From the NCBI GenBank assembly GCA_944362555.1, contig CALVTL010000009.1:1-56235 (forward strand): 56,235 nucleotides of DNA, written 5' to 3'. A program made the translations under genes and the position numbers. This document shows positions 16,601 through 25,311 of this stretch, piece by piece. The stretch comes from an uncultured Clostridia bacterium (GTDB lineage Bacteria; Bacillota; Clostridia; Christensenellales; Borkfalkiaceae). The notes under the pieces are model-generated. The model saw only the letters and a list, made by a program, of their open reading frames with translations. It made no database searches and was not told the origin of the DNA. The stretch's first letter is position 1. Every line of letters begins with the position of its first letter.

Positions 16601-19600
16601 GGTTCGCTGCTCGGCAAGGACGTCACGCTCGGCACGCCCGAAGGGGATCTCATCGAGCAGGTCCTTTCTATGAACTTTGCAGAGCTCGTCTCCATCTCGG
16701 AGGGCGAAACCTCGGTCGAAATCCTCTTAAAGGGTACGGAACTTCTCAAGGCGTTCGGCATCGACTTTGCCCTCGGCGACGTTGCTCTCTCCGTTATGGA
16801 AGGCGAGATTTCTGCCTCTGCGCTCGGGGCAGAACTCACGCTCACGGCAGGCGAGGCGTTCAGCTATTCGACGGACGGCTATGTGGACGGCGTTGCGCTT
16901 GCAAAGAACGTGCTCGCACTCTTGCAGAACGACTATCTTTGCGCGGACATTGCCTACGCGGCGGGCGAGCTTGCAGTCAGCGGCACGGTGATGCTGGATA
17001 TGAACGCGCTCGCCGCCAAGGGCACGCTCGTGCTCAACTATAAGTCGGCGACCAAGACGGTCGGTATTCTTTACGCGGACGGCGCGGTGTATGTCGAGGT
17101 GGAGGGCATCAAGCTCACGGCGAACGTGGAGGAGCTCGTTTCTCTCATCGGCTCGCTGCTCGGCAAAGACGTCACCCTCGGCACGCCCGAAGGGGATCTC
17201 ATCGAGCAGGTGCTCTCCCTCAATTTTGCGGAACTCGTCTCCATCTCGGAGGGCGAAACTTCGGTTGAAATCCTCCTCAAAGGTACGGAGCTTCTCAAGG
17301 CGTTCGGGGTGGACTTCGCCCTCGGCGACGTTGCTCTCTCCGTAGCGGAAGGTGAAATTTCCGCCGCTGCGCTCGGCGCAGAACTCACCCTCACGGCGGG
17401 CGAGGCGTTCACATACACGACGGACGGCTATGTGGACGGCGTCAAGCTCGCGCAGAACATTCTCGCCCTCTTGCAGAACGATTACCTCTGCGCGGACATT
17501 GCTTACGCCGCGGGCGAGCTTGCCGTGAGCGGCACGGTGACGCTGGATATGAACGCGCTTGCCGCCAAGGGCACGCTCGTGCTCAACTATAAATCGGCGA
17601 CCAAGACGGTCGGCGTTCTCTACGCGGACGGCGCGGTGTATGTCGAGGTCGAGGGCATCAGGCTCACGGCGAACGTGGAGGAGCTCGTCGCGCTCATCGG
17701 ATCGCTCCTCGGCAAGGACGTCACCCTCGGCACGCCCGAAGGGGATTTAATTGAGCAGGTGCTCTCCCTCAATTTTGCGGAACTCGTCTCCGTCTCGGAG
17801 GGCGAAACTTCGGTTGAAATCCTCCTCAAAGGTACGGAGCTTCTCAAGGCGTTCGGCGTTGACTTCGCCCTCGGTGACGTGCAGCTCTCCGTAGCGGAAG
17901 GTGAAATTTCCGCCGCCGCGCTCGGGGCAGAACTCACCCTCACCGCGGGCGAGGCGTTCAGCTTCACGACGGACGGTTATGTGGACGGCGTTGCGCTCGC
18001 AAAGAACGTGCTTGCACTCTTGCAGAACGACTATCTTTGCGCGGATATTGCCTACGCCGCGGGCGAGCTTGCCGTGAGCGGCACGGTGACCGTGGATATG
18101 AACGCGCTTGCCGCCAAGGGCACGCTTGTGCTCAACTATAAATCGGCGACCAAGACGGTCGGCGTTCTCTATGCGGACGGCGCGGTGTACGTCGAAGTCG
18201 AGGGCATCAGGCTCACGGCGAACGTGGAGGAGCTCGTCGCTCTCATCGGTTCGCTGCTTGGCAAGGATGTCACGCTCGGCACGCCCGAAGGCGATCTCTT
18301 GGAGCAAGTTCTCTCTTTGAACTTTGCGGAACTCGTCTCCATCTCGGAGGGCGAAACCTCCGTTGAAATTCTTCTCAAAGGTACGGAACTTCTCAAGGCG
18401 TTCGGCATTGACTTTGCGCTCGGCGACGTTGCTCTCTCCGTCGAGGAAGGGGAAATTTCCGCCTCTGCGCTCGGGGCAGAGCTCACGCTCACGGCGGGCG
18501 AGGCGTTCACCTTCACGACGGACGGCTATGTGGACGGCGTTGCGCTTGCAAAGAACGTGCTTGCCCTCTTGCAGAACGATTATCTCTGCGCGGACGTTGC
18601 CTACGCCGCGGGCAACCTTGCCGTGAGCGGCACGGTGACGCTCGACGTAAATAAACTTGCCGCCAAGGGCACGCTCGTGCTCAACTATAAATCGGCGACC
18701 AAGACGATCGGTATATTGTACGCAGACGGCGCGGTGTATGTCGAGGTCGAGGGCATCAGGCTCACGGCGAACGTGGAGGAGCTCGTCTCCCTCATCGGTT
18801 CGCTCCTCGGTAAGGACGTCACGCTCGGCACGCCCGAAGGGGATCTCATCGAGCAGGTTCTCTCCCTCAATTTTGCGGAACTTGTCAGCATTTCAGAGGG
18901 CGAAACTTCGGTCGAAATCCTCCTCAAAGGCACGGAGCTTTTGCAGGCGTTCGGCATCGACTTTGCGCTCGGCGACGTGGCGCTCTCCGTCGAAGAAGGG
19001 GAAATTTCCGCCGCCGCGCTCGGCGCAGAACTCACGCTTACCGCGGGCGAGGCGTTCACCTATACGACGGACGGCTATGTGGACGGTGTCAAGCTCGCGC
19101 AGAACGTGCTCACGCTCTTGCAGAACGATTATCTTTGCGCGGACATTGCCTACGCCGCGGGCGAGCTTGCCGTGAGCGGCACGGTGACGCTCGACGTAAA
19201 TAAACTTGCCGCCAAGGGCACGCTCGTGCTCAACTATAAATCGGCGACCAAGACGGTCGGCGTGTTGTACGCAGACGGCGCGGTGTATGTCGAGGTCGAG
19301 GGCATTAAACTCACGGCGAACGTGGAGGAGCTCGTCGCTCTCATCGGTTCGCTCCTCGGCAAGGATGTCACGCTCGGCACGCCCGAAGGGGATCTTATCG
19401 AGCAGGTGCTCTCCCTCAATTTTGCGGAACTTGTCAGCATTTCAGAGGGCGAAACTTCGGTTGAAATCCTCCTCAAAGGTACGGAGCTTCTCAAGGCGTT
19501 CGGCATTGACTTTGCCCTCGGCGACGTTGCTCTCTCCGTTATGGAAGGCGAGATTTCTGCCGCCGCGCTCGGCGCAGAACTCACCCTCACGGCGGGCGAG

Positions 19601-22600
19601 GCGTTCAGCTTCACGACGGACGGCTATGTGGACGGCGTCGCGCTTGCAAAGAACGTGCTTGCCCTCTTGCAGAACGATTATCTCTGCGCGGACATTGCCT
19701 ACGCGGCGGGCGAGCTTGCAGTCAGCGGCACGGTGATGCTGGATATGAACGCGCTCGCCGCCAAGGGCACGCTCGTGCTCAACTATAAGTCGGCGACCAA
19801 GACGGTCGGTATTCTTTACGCGGACGGCGCGGTGTATGTCGAGGTGGAGGGCATCAAGCTCACGGCGAACGTGGAGGAGCTCGTCGCTCTCATCGGTTCG
19901 CTGCTCGGCAAGGACGTCACGCTCGGCACGCCCGAAGGGGATCTCATTGAGCAGGTCCTTTCTATGAACTTTGCAGAGCTCGTCTCCATCTCGGAAGGGG
20001 AAACCTCTGTCGAAATTCTGTTGAAGGGCACAGAACTTCTCAAGGCGTTCGGCATTGATTTTGCACTCGGCGACGTTGCCCTCTCCGTCGAGGAAGGGGA
20101 AATTTCCGCCGCCGCGCTCGGCGCAGATCTTACCCTCACCGCAGGCGAGGCGTTCACCTATACGACGGACGGCTATGTGGAGCTTGCCCCCGTGTTCGAC
20201 CTCGTCAAGACGGTGCTCACGGACGGGCGCATCGCGCTCGGCGGTTCGCTCAAATTAAAGTATAAGAATATGGCGGCGGAAGTCGCCATCGAGAACGGCG
20301 TGCTCTCGTGGAAGGACGGGTTCGCGCTCTCGCTCGACCTCACCGTCATTGCGAACGGCACGCGGCAGACCATCAAGGTGAGTGCGGACGCGTCGCAGCT
20401 CCGCCTTGTCTATGGCAGCGTGGGCGTGGCGCTCGGCTACGACGAGCTCTACAAGCTCTCGGATACCTTTGAAGCGGTGTATGAACGCGTCGCGCGCACG
20501 ATCAGATCGTACGTTGCGGGCGCGGACATCCCCGCGACGGCGGAGGAGCTGATGAACACGCTGGGCGCGGGCGCGGCGGTCACGGAAATTTTTGCCTCCG
20601 TCGGCCTTCCTTCGCTCATCGACGGCGTTCATTTCGGCGGCGCGACGGGCACCGAAGGGAGCATGGGCACCGTCACGCTGGGCGGGTTCACCTTCGATCT
20701 CATCATGCAGAACGGGGCATTCTCGCTCGCCCTTGCGGAGAGCAAGGCGGGGGATGTGACGCTCTCGGGCAAGGTGGACATTGCCGCCTCCGGGCGCCTT
20801 CCCGACGCCCCCGCAGGCACGCCGGAGGAGTCCGGGCTCATGACGGCGGACGATCTGTGCGAACTGCTCGACTTTGTCGGCGCAGCCGTGGGAACGCTCG
20901 CCTCGCAGGATGTGACCGTGTCCTTTGCGGGCGGCACAAAGAACGCAGATAACGAGGACGTATACAACATTTCGGGACAGCTCGTCTATCACGCGGGCGC
21001 GTCCGGAAAGGTCGTCACCATCGATGTGGACGGCAAGAGCATCGTGGTCGATCCCACCATGTACCTTGTGTTCCGCCTCGTTCTCGAGGATAAGCGCACG
21101 GAGGGGAACGACCTCTATCTCGACTTCTGGATGTTCGACGCGGAGGGCGACGGCGAGCTCGACTTCTTTGTGAGTATCTCCAAATACCCCGGAAAGACGT
21201 ATGCGGACGACGGGGAGACCCGCCTCGATCAGCCGCTCTGCTTCCGCGTTCCCGCGGGCGACATTCTGACCCTGCTTGCGAGCGGCGTCTCGCTGACGGA
21301 GGGCAAGCTCTCCGGCTTCCTCACGGGGTTGGGGCTTCCCGCCGACGCGGTGGATGCCGTCTTCTCCACGCTGGACGCCTTCTTCGGCTCCAGGTGGCTG
21401 ACGGACACCGACAAGGCGCAGCTCGGCGCGCTCGGCAACGTGCTCATGTCGACGCTCGGCATCGACGCAAAGCTCGAGGGCATTTTGAGCGAGCTCAACA
21501 GCGCCATCGGTGGCGCGCTCGACGATGCTGCCGCCGTCGACCCCGGGAAGTACCTCTCGGAACTCGGCATCCGTCGGGACGAGAAGGGCGTCACCTTCTT
21601 CCTCACTCTCAACTCCGACCTCATCTACGGCGGGAACGGGCTTGCCCCGCTCACCATCGAGCTCACCAAGACGCAAGCCGTGGGAGGGGAGAGCCTGCTC
21701 TCGGGCGTCCTGCTCGGCAATGTCTGGGGCAACAAGAACACGGAAACGACGGGCATCTCCTTCGGGTTCGCCTTCGGCAAGACGCAGCTTTCGGCGTCGT
21801 CGGCGGACGCGCAGCTCACCGCGGCGGACGGCACGAAGCTCGCCTCCCTCGCCCTGGAACAGTTCCAAAGCTACACCTTCAAGGGGGTGGATGAACTCAT
21901 CAAGGCGATCGCCGCCTCCGCAACGTATCCCGTCGCCGATGGCGAATATGCCCTCAACGAGAAGTTCATCGTCGAGGGAACGGCGTCGGCATCTCTCGAT
22001 ATTTTCGGCGGCATCGACCTTACGGGCATCGGCGTGCAGCTTGCAGTCTCCTTAAAGGAGAACGGCAGCCCCGTCGTCAATATCCGCATCTCTTACGAAA
22101 AGTACTCTTTTATCCTTCCCGTCATCAACAGCGACGGCGTCACCGACCTCACCATCGAGGACGGCATGGTGTATGTGCGCCGCACGGCGGGCGGGGAGAC
22201 GACGTACCGCGTTGCGCCGCTCGGCAAGTTCTTTGCGGGCTTCCTCACGGAGCACCTTGCCTATCTCTTCAACTTCTCCGATACGATCGCGGACGCCATC
22301 AAGAAAGCGGAAACGAGCGGCGGCGGGAGCAGTTCGGGCGATTACGGCGCGGTGCTCGGCAACATCCTCTCCTCCTATTCCTATGCGCCTTCGGGCAGCG
22401 GGAAGGCGGCGAGCTGGTCGCTCACCCTCAACGGTAACAGTCTCACGAACGGCGCGCTCACGGACATCCTGCTCACGCTCGGAACGGACGAAGAGGGCAT
22501 TTTGCGCACCCTCAACGTCGATACCTCCCTCATCGATCTCATCAGGCTCTCCCTTCCGCTCACCTTCCAAAACCCGTGCGGGGAGAGCTATCCCGACCCC

Positions 22601-23722
22601 ACGACCAACGTCAAAGACCTGCTCTCGGGCGCCGACCTTGCCTCTGTCGATTGGAACGCCATGGCGGAAAACGCCTATCTCGCGCCGCAGACGTCCACCG
22701 TGTCCTATGCAGTGGACGGCGTGCAGGTCGGCTCGCAGCAGGTGTGGTATTCGGGCGATATGCTTTTAACGGCGCTCGCTCGCCCCGACCTTGCTGCCTG
22801 GCAGAAGGAGGGCTACACCCTCTCGTGGAAGGACTTTGCCTTTACCCCGAACGGCGTGTGCGAGGCGGTCTATTCGCCCAATCTCTATCCCGTCACCATC
22901 ACAGCGCCCGTCAATCTGGGCGGGGATTGGACGGACAACAGCGACGGAACGTACTCCTTCACGACGCAGATGTACTACGGAGAAGCGCTCACCCTCACCT
23001 GGGGCAGCAAGACGCACGTCTTCCGCGTGGGAACGGACAACAACGTCTTTGACCTCGGCGCAGCCATCGGCGAGGACAGCGTGGTCTGGGAGGACGCGGT
23101 GTGCGACATTGTTGCAAACGGGTCCACCATCACGGTACCGCTCACGCCCGACACGGTGGTGTATACGAGCAGCTCGGTTGCGTTCACGTTGGACGGCACG
23201 TCGCTCACCGGGCAGTCCACGGCGGAATTTAACGCGCAGTACACCCTTCTCACGCCGACGGCGGAGGGCTATACCTTCCTCGGCTGGTACAAAACGGAGG
23301 ACGGCGAACTCACCCGCGTGACGGAGCTTGCCTATCAGGGCGGCGGCAACGTGACGACGGTCTCCGCAATGTGGGTGAGCAACCTCTCGGACGCGGCGAT
23401 CACCATTGAGAGGAGCGGCTCGTGGTTCAGTTACGATCAGCGCATCTCCTTCCGGGCGGAGGGCGGAAAGGTCGTCGGGGAATACGCCGGGCATTTCACG
23501 GTCAGCGCCTCCTACGAGTTGACTTTCAAATGGAATACCGTATCCTATGACGTCGATACCTCGGACTTCACCCCCTACGAGACGACGTCGGGCTGGCAGA
23601 CGGGGGTGGCGACGTCGCACACGCCTGTTGCCGATCCGACGGCGCGCCTCACGTTCACGGTGAGCGTTCTCCTGAACGGGCAGAGCGTCGGCGCGACGAG
23701 CGTCTATGCAGAGAAAAAATAG
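13622..23722 (+). CDS. Giant repeat-containing surface protein (3366 aa)
   Basis: A membrane-anchored extracytoplasmic protein of unknown function. GGAGGAG at 13611-13617 chooses the ATG at 13622. A very basic N-terminus (residues 20-41) precedes one hydrophobic segment (about 42-64), which fits an uncleaved signal anchor with the bulk outside. Residues 70-520 are unique. A divergent repeat (about 530-720) leads into eight near-identical 183-residue repeats (about 721-2184), then a divergent remnant and a unique region (2185-3080). Near residue 3214, GYTFLGWYKTEDGE is a Listeria-Bacteroides (Flg_new/InlB-B) repeat. No LPXTG motif, SLH domain or C-terminal membrane segment is seen. Very few Cys suggests an extended, disulfide-free fibre; adhesion or an envelope-spanning role is a guess. 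Confidence 0.85.
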   Translation: MKQRKQTAGDMMTLGGEGIPRPVRKKGRLRLKAKQHRRLKKGLAAASAVAIVVGGTFGINALFFNKAAPNTVAEGFDTICLELPTDGSTPDLHSALENIGYMNARFQAQDVWYSEMQGSVNTMLSQQVNTWKQYSDGVLIQTDITTSSLINSAKQFCWVGDRVIWREAAGGPSTYDGIDTAWKDGAPYGNMSVEDYKVSRGLPGTAFSVYVINEETLLDASEVTANGDGTYTQTYHLDPATDKAPAYYVNQMMYTGGLTSLPTFDYITVTYTFDATWQVLSSEIEEAYTATKGVNAKCTATYSTQYEYGTDRAYSTAYDDYFKSYADKPATGAPTEQELTAADCLAEAFGTVLTQPVTFSLQLTLNGQPFEGLVYVDASDTSALSLRARIGEVFLQYAGEDVFLRYGDGVKVKLSVSELTALISSLTEGEEVQTMASKEGGISFDTDELLAQLGSGSFTVAEDKRSATLSSELSLMGLQLPVTFRFLVGEDGAVTLGDVAARLTLGNTELGATLAFSQEELPALTEQEAAGYVPLMPYVQNVLSVLSGEALRVGVSYQMGDLAVEGSLDVMTDELCVQGTLTVAYKSAKKELSFLFADGTAYLAVDGIRIKADVTEALALLGNFVELPEMPELPDVSALDFGQLVSTALSPEFAALFAVSEADNALSLAVKGTELLKAFGVDFALGDVQLSVEEGEISAAALGAELTLTAGEAFSYSTDGYVDGVALAKNVLALLQNDYLCADIAYAAGELAVSGTVTLDVNKLAAKGTLVLNYKSATKTVGVLYADGAVYVEVEGIRLTANVEELVSLIGSLLGKDVTLDTPEGDLIEQVLSLNFAELVSISEGETSVEILLKGTELLKAFGIDFALGDVQLSVTEGEISAAALGAELTLTAGEAFSFTTDGYVDGVKLAQNVLTLLQNDYLCADIAYAAGNLAVSGTVTVDMNALAAKGTLVLNYKSATKTVGVLYADGAVYVEVEGIKLTANVEELVALIGSLLGKDVTLGTPEGDLIEQVLSMNFAELVSISEGETSVEILLKGTELLKAFGIDFALGDVALSVMEGEISASALGAELTLTAGEAFSYSTDGYVDGVALAKNVLALLQNDYLCADIAYAAGELAVSGTVMLDMNALAAKGTLVLNYKSATKTVGILYADGAVYVEVEGIKLTANVEELVSLIGSLLGKDVTLGTPEGDLIEQVLSLNFAELVSISEGETSVEILLKGTELLKAFGVDFALGDVALSVAEGEISAAALGAELTLTAGEAFTYTTDGYVDGVKLAQNILALLQNDYLCADIAYAAGELAVSGTVTLDMNALAAKGTLVLNYKSATKTVGVLYADGAVYVEVEGIRLTANVEELVALIGSLLGKDVTLGTPEGDLIEQVLSLNFAELVSVSEGETSVEILLKGTELLKAFGVDFALGDVQLSVAEGEISAAALGAELTLTAGEAFSFTTDGYVDGVALAKNVLALLQNDYLCADIAYAAGELAVSGTVTVDMNALAAKGTLVLNYKSATKTVGVLYADGAVYVEVEGIRLTANVEELVALIGSLLGKDVTLGTPEGDLLEQVLSLNFAELVSISEGETSVEILLKGTELLKAFGIDFALGDVALSVEEGEISASALGAELTLTAGEAFTFTTDGYVDGVALAKNVLALLQNDYLCADVAYAAGNLAVSGTVTLDVNKLAAKGTLVLNYKSATKTIGILYADGAVYVEVEGIRLTANVEELVSLIGSLLGKDVTLGTPEGDLIEQVLSLNFAELVSISEGETSVEILLKGTELLQAFGIDFALGDVALSVEEGEISAAALGAELTLTAGEAFTYTTDGYVDGVKLAQNVLTLLQNDYLCADIAYAAGELAVSGTVTLDVNKLAAKGTLVLNYKSATKTVGVLYADGAVYVEVEGIKLTANVEELVALIGSLLGKDVTLGTPEGDLIEQVLSLNFAELVSISEGETSVEILLKGTELLKAFGIDFALGDVALSVMEGEISAAALGAELTLTAGEAFSFTTDGYVDGVALAKNVLALLQNDYLCADIAYAAGELAVSGTVMLDMNALAAKGTLVLNYKSATKTVGILYADGAVYVEVEGIKLTANVEELVALIGSLLGKDVTLGTPEGDLIEQVLSMNFAELVSISEGETSVEILLKGTELLKAFGIDFALGDVALSVEEGEISAAALGADLTLTAGEAFTYTTDGYVELAPVFDLVKTVLTDGRIALGGSLKLKYKNMAAEVAIENGVLSWKDGFALSLDLTVIANGTRQTIKVSADASQLRLVYGSVGVALGYDELYKLSDTFEAVYERVARTIRSYVAGADIPATAEELMNTLGAGAAVTEIFASVGLPSLIDGVHFGGATGTEGSMGTVTLGGFTFDLIMQNGAFSLALAESKAGDVTLSGKVDIAASGRLPDAPAGTPEESGLMTADDLCELLDFVGAAVGTLASQDVTVSFAGGTKNADNEDVYNISGQLVYHAGASGKVVTIDVDGKSIVVDPTMYLVFRLVLEDKRTEGNDLYLDFWMFDAEGDGELDFFVSISKYPGKTYADDGETRLDQPLCFRVPAGDILTLLASGVSLTEGKLSGFLTGLGLPADAVDAVFSTLDAFFGSRWLTDTDKAQLGALGNVLMSTLGIDAKLEGILSELNSAIGGALDDAAAVDPGKYLSELGIRRDEKGVTFFLTLNSDLIYGGNGLAPLTIELTKTQAVGGESLLSGVLLGNVWGNKNTETTGISFGFAFGKTQLSASSADAQLTAADGTKLASLALEQFQSYTFKGVDELIKAIAASATYPVADGEYALNEKFIVEGTASASLDIFGGIDLTGIGVQLAVSLKENGSPVVNIRISYEKYSFILPVINSDGVTDLTIEDGMVYVRRTAGGETTYRVAPLGKFFAGFLTEHLAYLFNFSDTIADAIKKAETSGGGSSSGDYGAVLGNILSSYSYAPSGSGKAASWSLTLNGNSLTNGALTDILLTLGTDEEGILRTLNVDTSLIDLIRLSLPLTFQNPCGESYPDPTTNVKDLLSGADLASVDWNAMAENAYLAPQTSTVSYAVDGVQVGSQQVWYSGDMLLTALARPDLAAWQKEGYTLSWKDFAFTPNGVCEAVYSPNLYPVTITAPVNLGGDWTDNSDGTYSFTTQMYYGEALTLTWGSKTHVFRVGTDNNVFDLGAAIGEDSVVWEDAVCDIVANGSTITVPLTPDTVVYTSSSVAFTLDGTSLTGQSTAEFNAQYTLLTPTAEGYTFLGWYKTEDGELTRVTELAYQGGGNVTTVSAMWVSNLSDAAITIERSGSWFSYDQRISFRAEGGKVVGEYAGHFTVSASYELTFKWNTVSYDVDTSDFTPYETTSGWQTGVATSHTPVADPTARLTFTVSVLLNGQSVGATSVYAEKK
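15782..20173 (+). repeat. Eight tandem 549-bp repeats, indel-free
   Basis: The landmark TATGTGGAC falls at 15782, 16331, 16880, 17429, 17978, 18527, 19076, 19625 and 20174 (the last before a divergent unit), every step exactly 549 bp. Each unit codes 183 residues (DGYVDGV..LAQNVL, NYKSATKTVGVLYADGAVYV, GSLLGKDVTLGTPEGDL, LLKGTELLKAFGIDFALGDV, ALGAELTLTAGEAF). Units differ only by small shared alternatives (VKLAQ or VALAK; VTLDVNKL or VTVDMNAL). Confidence 0.97.
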
Positions 23723-23735
23723 ATCCGCATAAGGC

Positions 23736-23772
23736 AAGCGCCGTTCTTCCGCGAGAAGAACGGCGCTTTTTT
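23736..23772 (+). terminator. Intrinsic terminator after the giant gene
   Basis: AAGCGCCGTTCTT (23736-23748) and AAGAACGGCGCTT (23756-23768) form a perfect 13-bp stem with T6. Confidence 0.9.
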
Positions 23773-23796
23773 GTGCTTTTTTTGCGTTTTTCTTGC

Positions 23797-23927
23797 CTCC
23801 CTTCCCGAGTGAGGTGGCTTGCCGAAGGCAAGGCGGAAGGAGTTGATAAAAATGCGGATAGCAAATGGAAAAGCAACTCCTTCAGACTGCTTCGCAGTCA
23901 GCTCCCTCAAAGAGGGAGCCTTTGCAT
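23797..23927. repeat. Palindromic extragenic element, noncoding
   Basis: The only content of the 23773-24008 gap is a set of hairpins: AAGGAGTTG (23837-23845) with CAACTCCTT (23874-23882), GACTGC-TTC-GCAGTC (23885-23899), and GCTCCCTC-AAA-GAGGGAGC (23901-23919). Elements of this CTCCCT...AGGGAG type are scattered between genes in many gut Clostridia (general recollection). Only one copy is present here. Confidence 0.5.
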
Positions 23928-24008
23928 CCGCGACTACTTGCCCTCTCTGTGAAAATCCCACAAAAATGCTGCGCATTTTTGCGGGAGTCCTAGCGGCGGG
24001 GGAATATT

Positions 24009-24941
24009 TCACCCTCGATCTGCGTAGGCGGCGGCGATGCGCTCCGCCGCCCTGCGTACCCGTTCCGCAAGGGATGCGGGGGAGAGGACGGTGAACCCCG
24101 CGCCCGCGGAGAGGATCTTTCCGATGAGCGCGCTGTCGTCGGGCAGGGTCGCCTCGGCGTACTTTTTGCCGTCCTTTTCGTAAATCGCCTCGATGCCCAG
24201 CCATTCTTCGGCGAAGGGCACTGCCTCGTCGGTGAGGGCAAAGCGCGCCTCCACGCACTTCTCGTCGTCCTTCCAGAAGGAGAGGGGGATGTCCGCCCGC
24301 GTGAAGGGGAGTCGTTCAAACGTCTCGCCCGTCGAAAAAGCCGTGCGGATGCGTCCCACTTTAAAGAGGCGGAAGGCGTCCCGCTTGCGGCAGAACGCAA
24401 AGATGTACCAGATATTCTGCTTATAGACGAGCAGATGGGGGAGGATGACGCGGTGCGTGCGTCCGCCGCCGCGGTCGACGTAGTCGATCTCCAGCGCCTC
24501 CCGCGCCTTGACGGCACGCTCTAAAAGCAGCAGTTTATCGGAGAACCTGCTCTCCTTTCCCCACGTTCCGCTGTCCACCAGGATCTCGCCCGTGACGGCT
24601 TCGTCCTGCCGCTCCGACTTCATCTGCGAGGTGAGCTTGCGGATAGCGGAGGCGAGCGCCTCGTCCTGCCATTCGCTGTCCATGGCGCGCATCGCCGCCA
24701 CGGCGCGCTCGTATTCCGTGCGTGTCAGAAAGCCGCGCGGCAGCTTGTAGGCGTCCGAAATGTAGATGCCGCCGTACTGCCCGCGCGCCACGTCGATGGG
24801 GATGCCCGCGACGGTCATCTCCTCGATGTAGCGGTAGACGGAGCGGGGGGAGATGTCGAACCGCGCGGCAAGTTCCTGCGCGGTCGCCCTGCGGTTTTTG
24901 AGGAGGGTGAATAAAATGCCCATCATCACCTGGTACTTCAT
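24009..24941 (-). CDS. YafY-type transcription regulator with WYL domain
   Basis: A 310-residue DNA-binding regulator. The N-terminal HTH_11 winged helix (residues 1-65) contains ATAQELAARFDISPRSVYRYIEEM. A middle WYL domain (about 140-205; PHLLVYKQNIWYIFAFCRKRDAFRLFKVGRI) is the sort that binds small effectors or nucleic acid, and a WCX-type C-terminal domain ends the protein. GGAG lies 6 bases before ATG. Its promoter carries the palindrome TGACA-N5-TGTCA, consistent with autoregulation. No obvious target gene adjoins it apart from the divergent region toward tyrS. Confidence 0.9.
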   Translation of the reverse strand: MKYQVMMGILFTLLKNRRATAQELAARFDISPRSVYRYIEEMTVAGIPIDVARGQYGGIYISDAYKLPRGFLTRTEYERAVAAMRAMDSEWQDEALASAIRKLTSQMKSERQDEAVTGEILVDSGTWGKESRFSDKLLLLERAVKAREALEIDYVDRGGGRTHRVILPHLLVYKQNIWYIFAFCRKRDAFRLFKVGRIRTAFSTGETFERLPFTRADIPLSFWKDDEKCVEARFALTDEAVPFAEEWLGIEAIYEKDGKKYAEATLPDDSALIGKILSAGAGFTVLSPASLAERVRRAAERIAAAYADRG

Positions 24942-24979
24942 GGCTTGCTCCGGAAAAATTTTTTTGATTTGCGGAAATT

Positions 24980-25008
24980 ATTTTATCATATATGACAATA
25001 TCTGTCAA
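24980..25008 (-). promoter_or_regulatory. Promoter and candidate operator of the WYL regulator
   Basis: On the minus strand TTGACA (25008-25003), 17 bp, TAAAAT (24985-24980). The 15-bp inverted repeat TGACA-ATATC-TGTCA (24993-25007) overlaps the -35. Confidence 0.65.
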
Positions 25009-25031
25009 GTATGCTGCGTACAATAGGGAGT

Positions 25032-25223
25032 ATGAACAGGCTCTTGACGGAAACAGTATTGGAGGAGGGGCGCCGCCGCGAGCGGGACGCCCGCAACGAG
25101 GCGCTGCGCGCGCGCCTTCGGGAGGCGCGCCGCACGGGGAAGTGGGCGCTTTCTTGCCTGCGCGGACTGAATATGGAGGAACGCGGCTGCGCAAATTTCG
25201 GAAATGTGTGCGCAAGCGTTTGA
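25032..25223 (+). CDS. Possible small basic protein (63 aa), doubtful
   Basis: An open frame of 63 residues with a charged helical start (MNRLLTETVLEEGRRRERDAR). GGGAG ends only one base before the ATG, too close for a good SD, and I see no matching promoter apart from TACAAT at 25019. GC-rich bias could create this by chance. Listed because it is the only candidate between the regulator and the tyrS promoter. Confidence 0.2.
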   Translation: MNRLLTETVLEEGRRRERDARNEALRARLREARRTGKWALSCLRGLNMEERGCANFGNVCASV

Positions 25224-25248
25224 CATTCTGCGCGCGGCGTCGTATAAT
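25220..25248 (+). promoter_or_regulatory. Consensus promoter of tyrS
   Basis: TTGACA (25220-25225), 17 bp, TATAAT (25243-25248), a perfect consensus. Transcription should start about 25254-25256, at the ATG of the leader peptide, so the leader message may be leaderless. Confidence 0.88.
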
Positions 25249-25254
25249 AACAAT

Positions 25255-25311
25255 ATGAAACAGTCGCTCGCAGTTGCAATTTACGGCTACGCGTATTACG
25301 TTCTTTCGTAA
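25255..25311 (+). CDS. Tyrosine-rich leader peptide of tyrS
   Basis: An 18-residue peptide, MKQSLAVAIYGYAYYVLS, with four Tyr codons in six (TAC GGC TAC GCG TAT TAC) followed by three residues and TAA. It starts about 7 bases after the -10 of the tyrS promoter, so it has no room for an SD. Tyr codons 10-15 form the left arm of a hairpin, and an intrinsic terminator follows before tyrS. The layout is that of an attenuation leader sensing Tyr-tRNA, as in the trp, his or phe operons of proteobacteria. Function is inferred; the codons, hairpins and position are seen. Confidence 0.75.
   Translation: MKQSLAVAIYGYAYYVLS

Noticed and set aside
15782-20173. CRISPR array or multiple separate genes in the repeats
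   Set aside because: The units are 549 bp, contiguous, in frame and protein-coding, without spacers.
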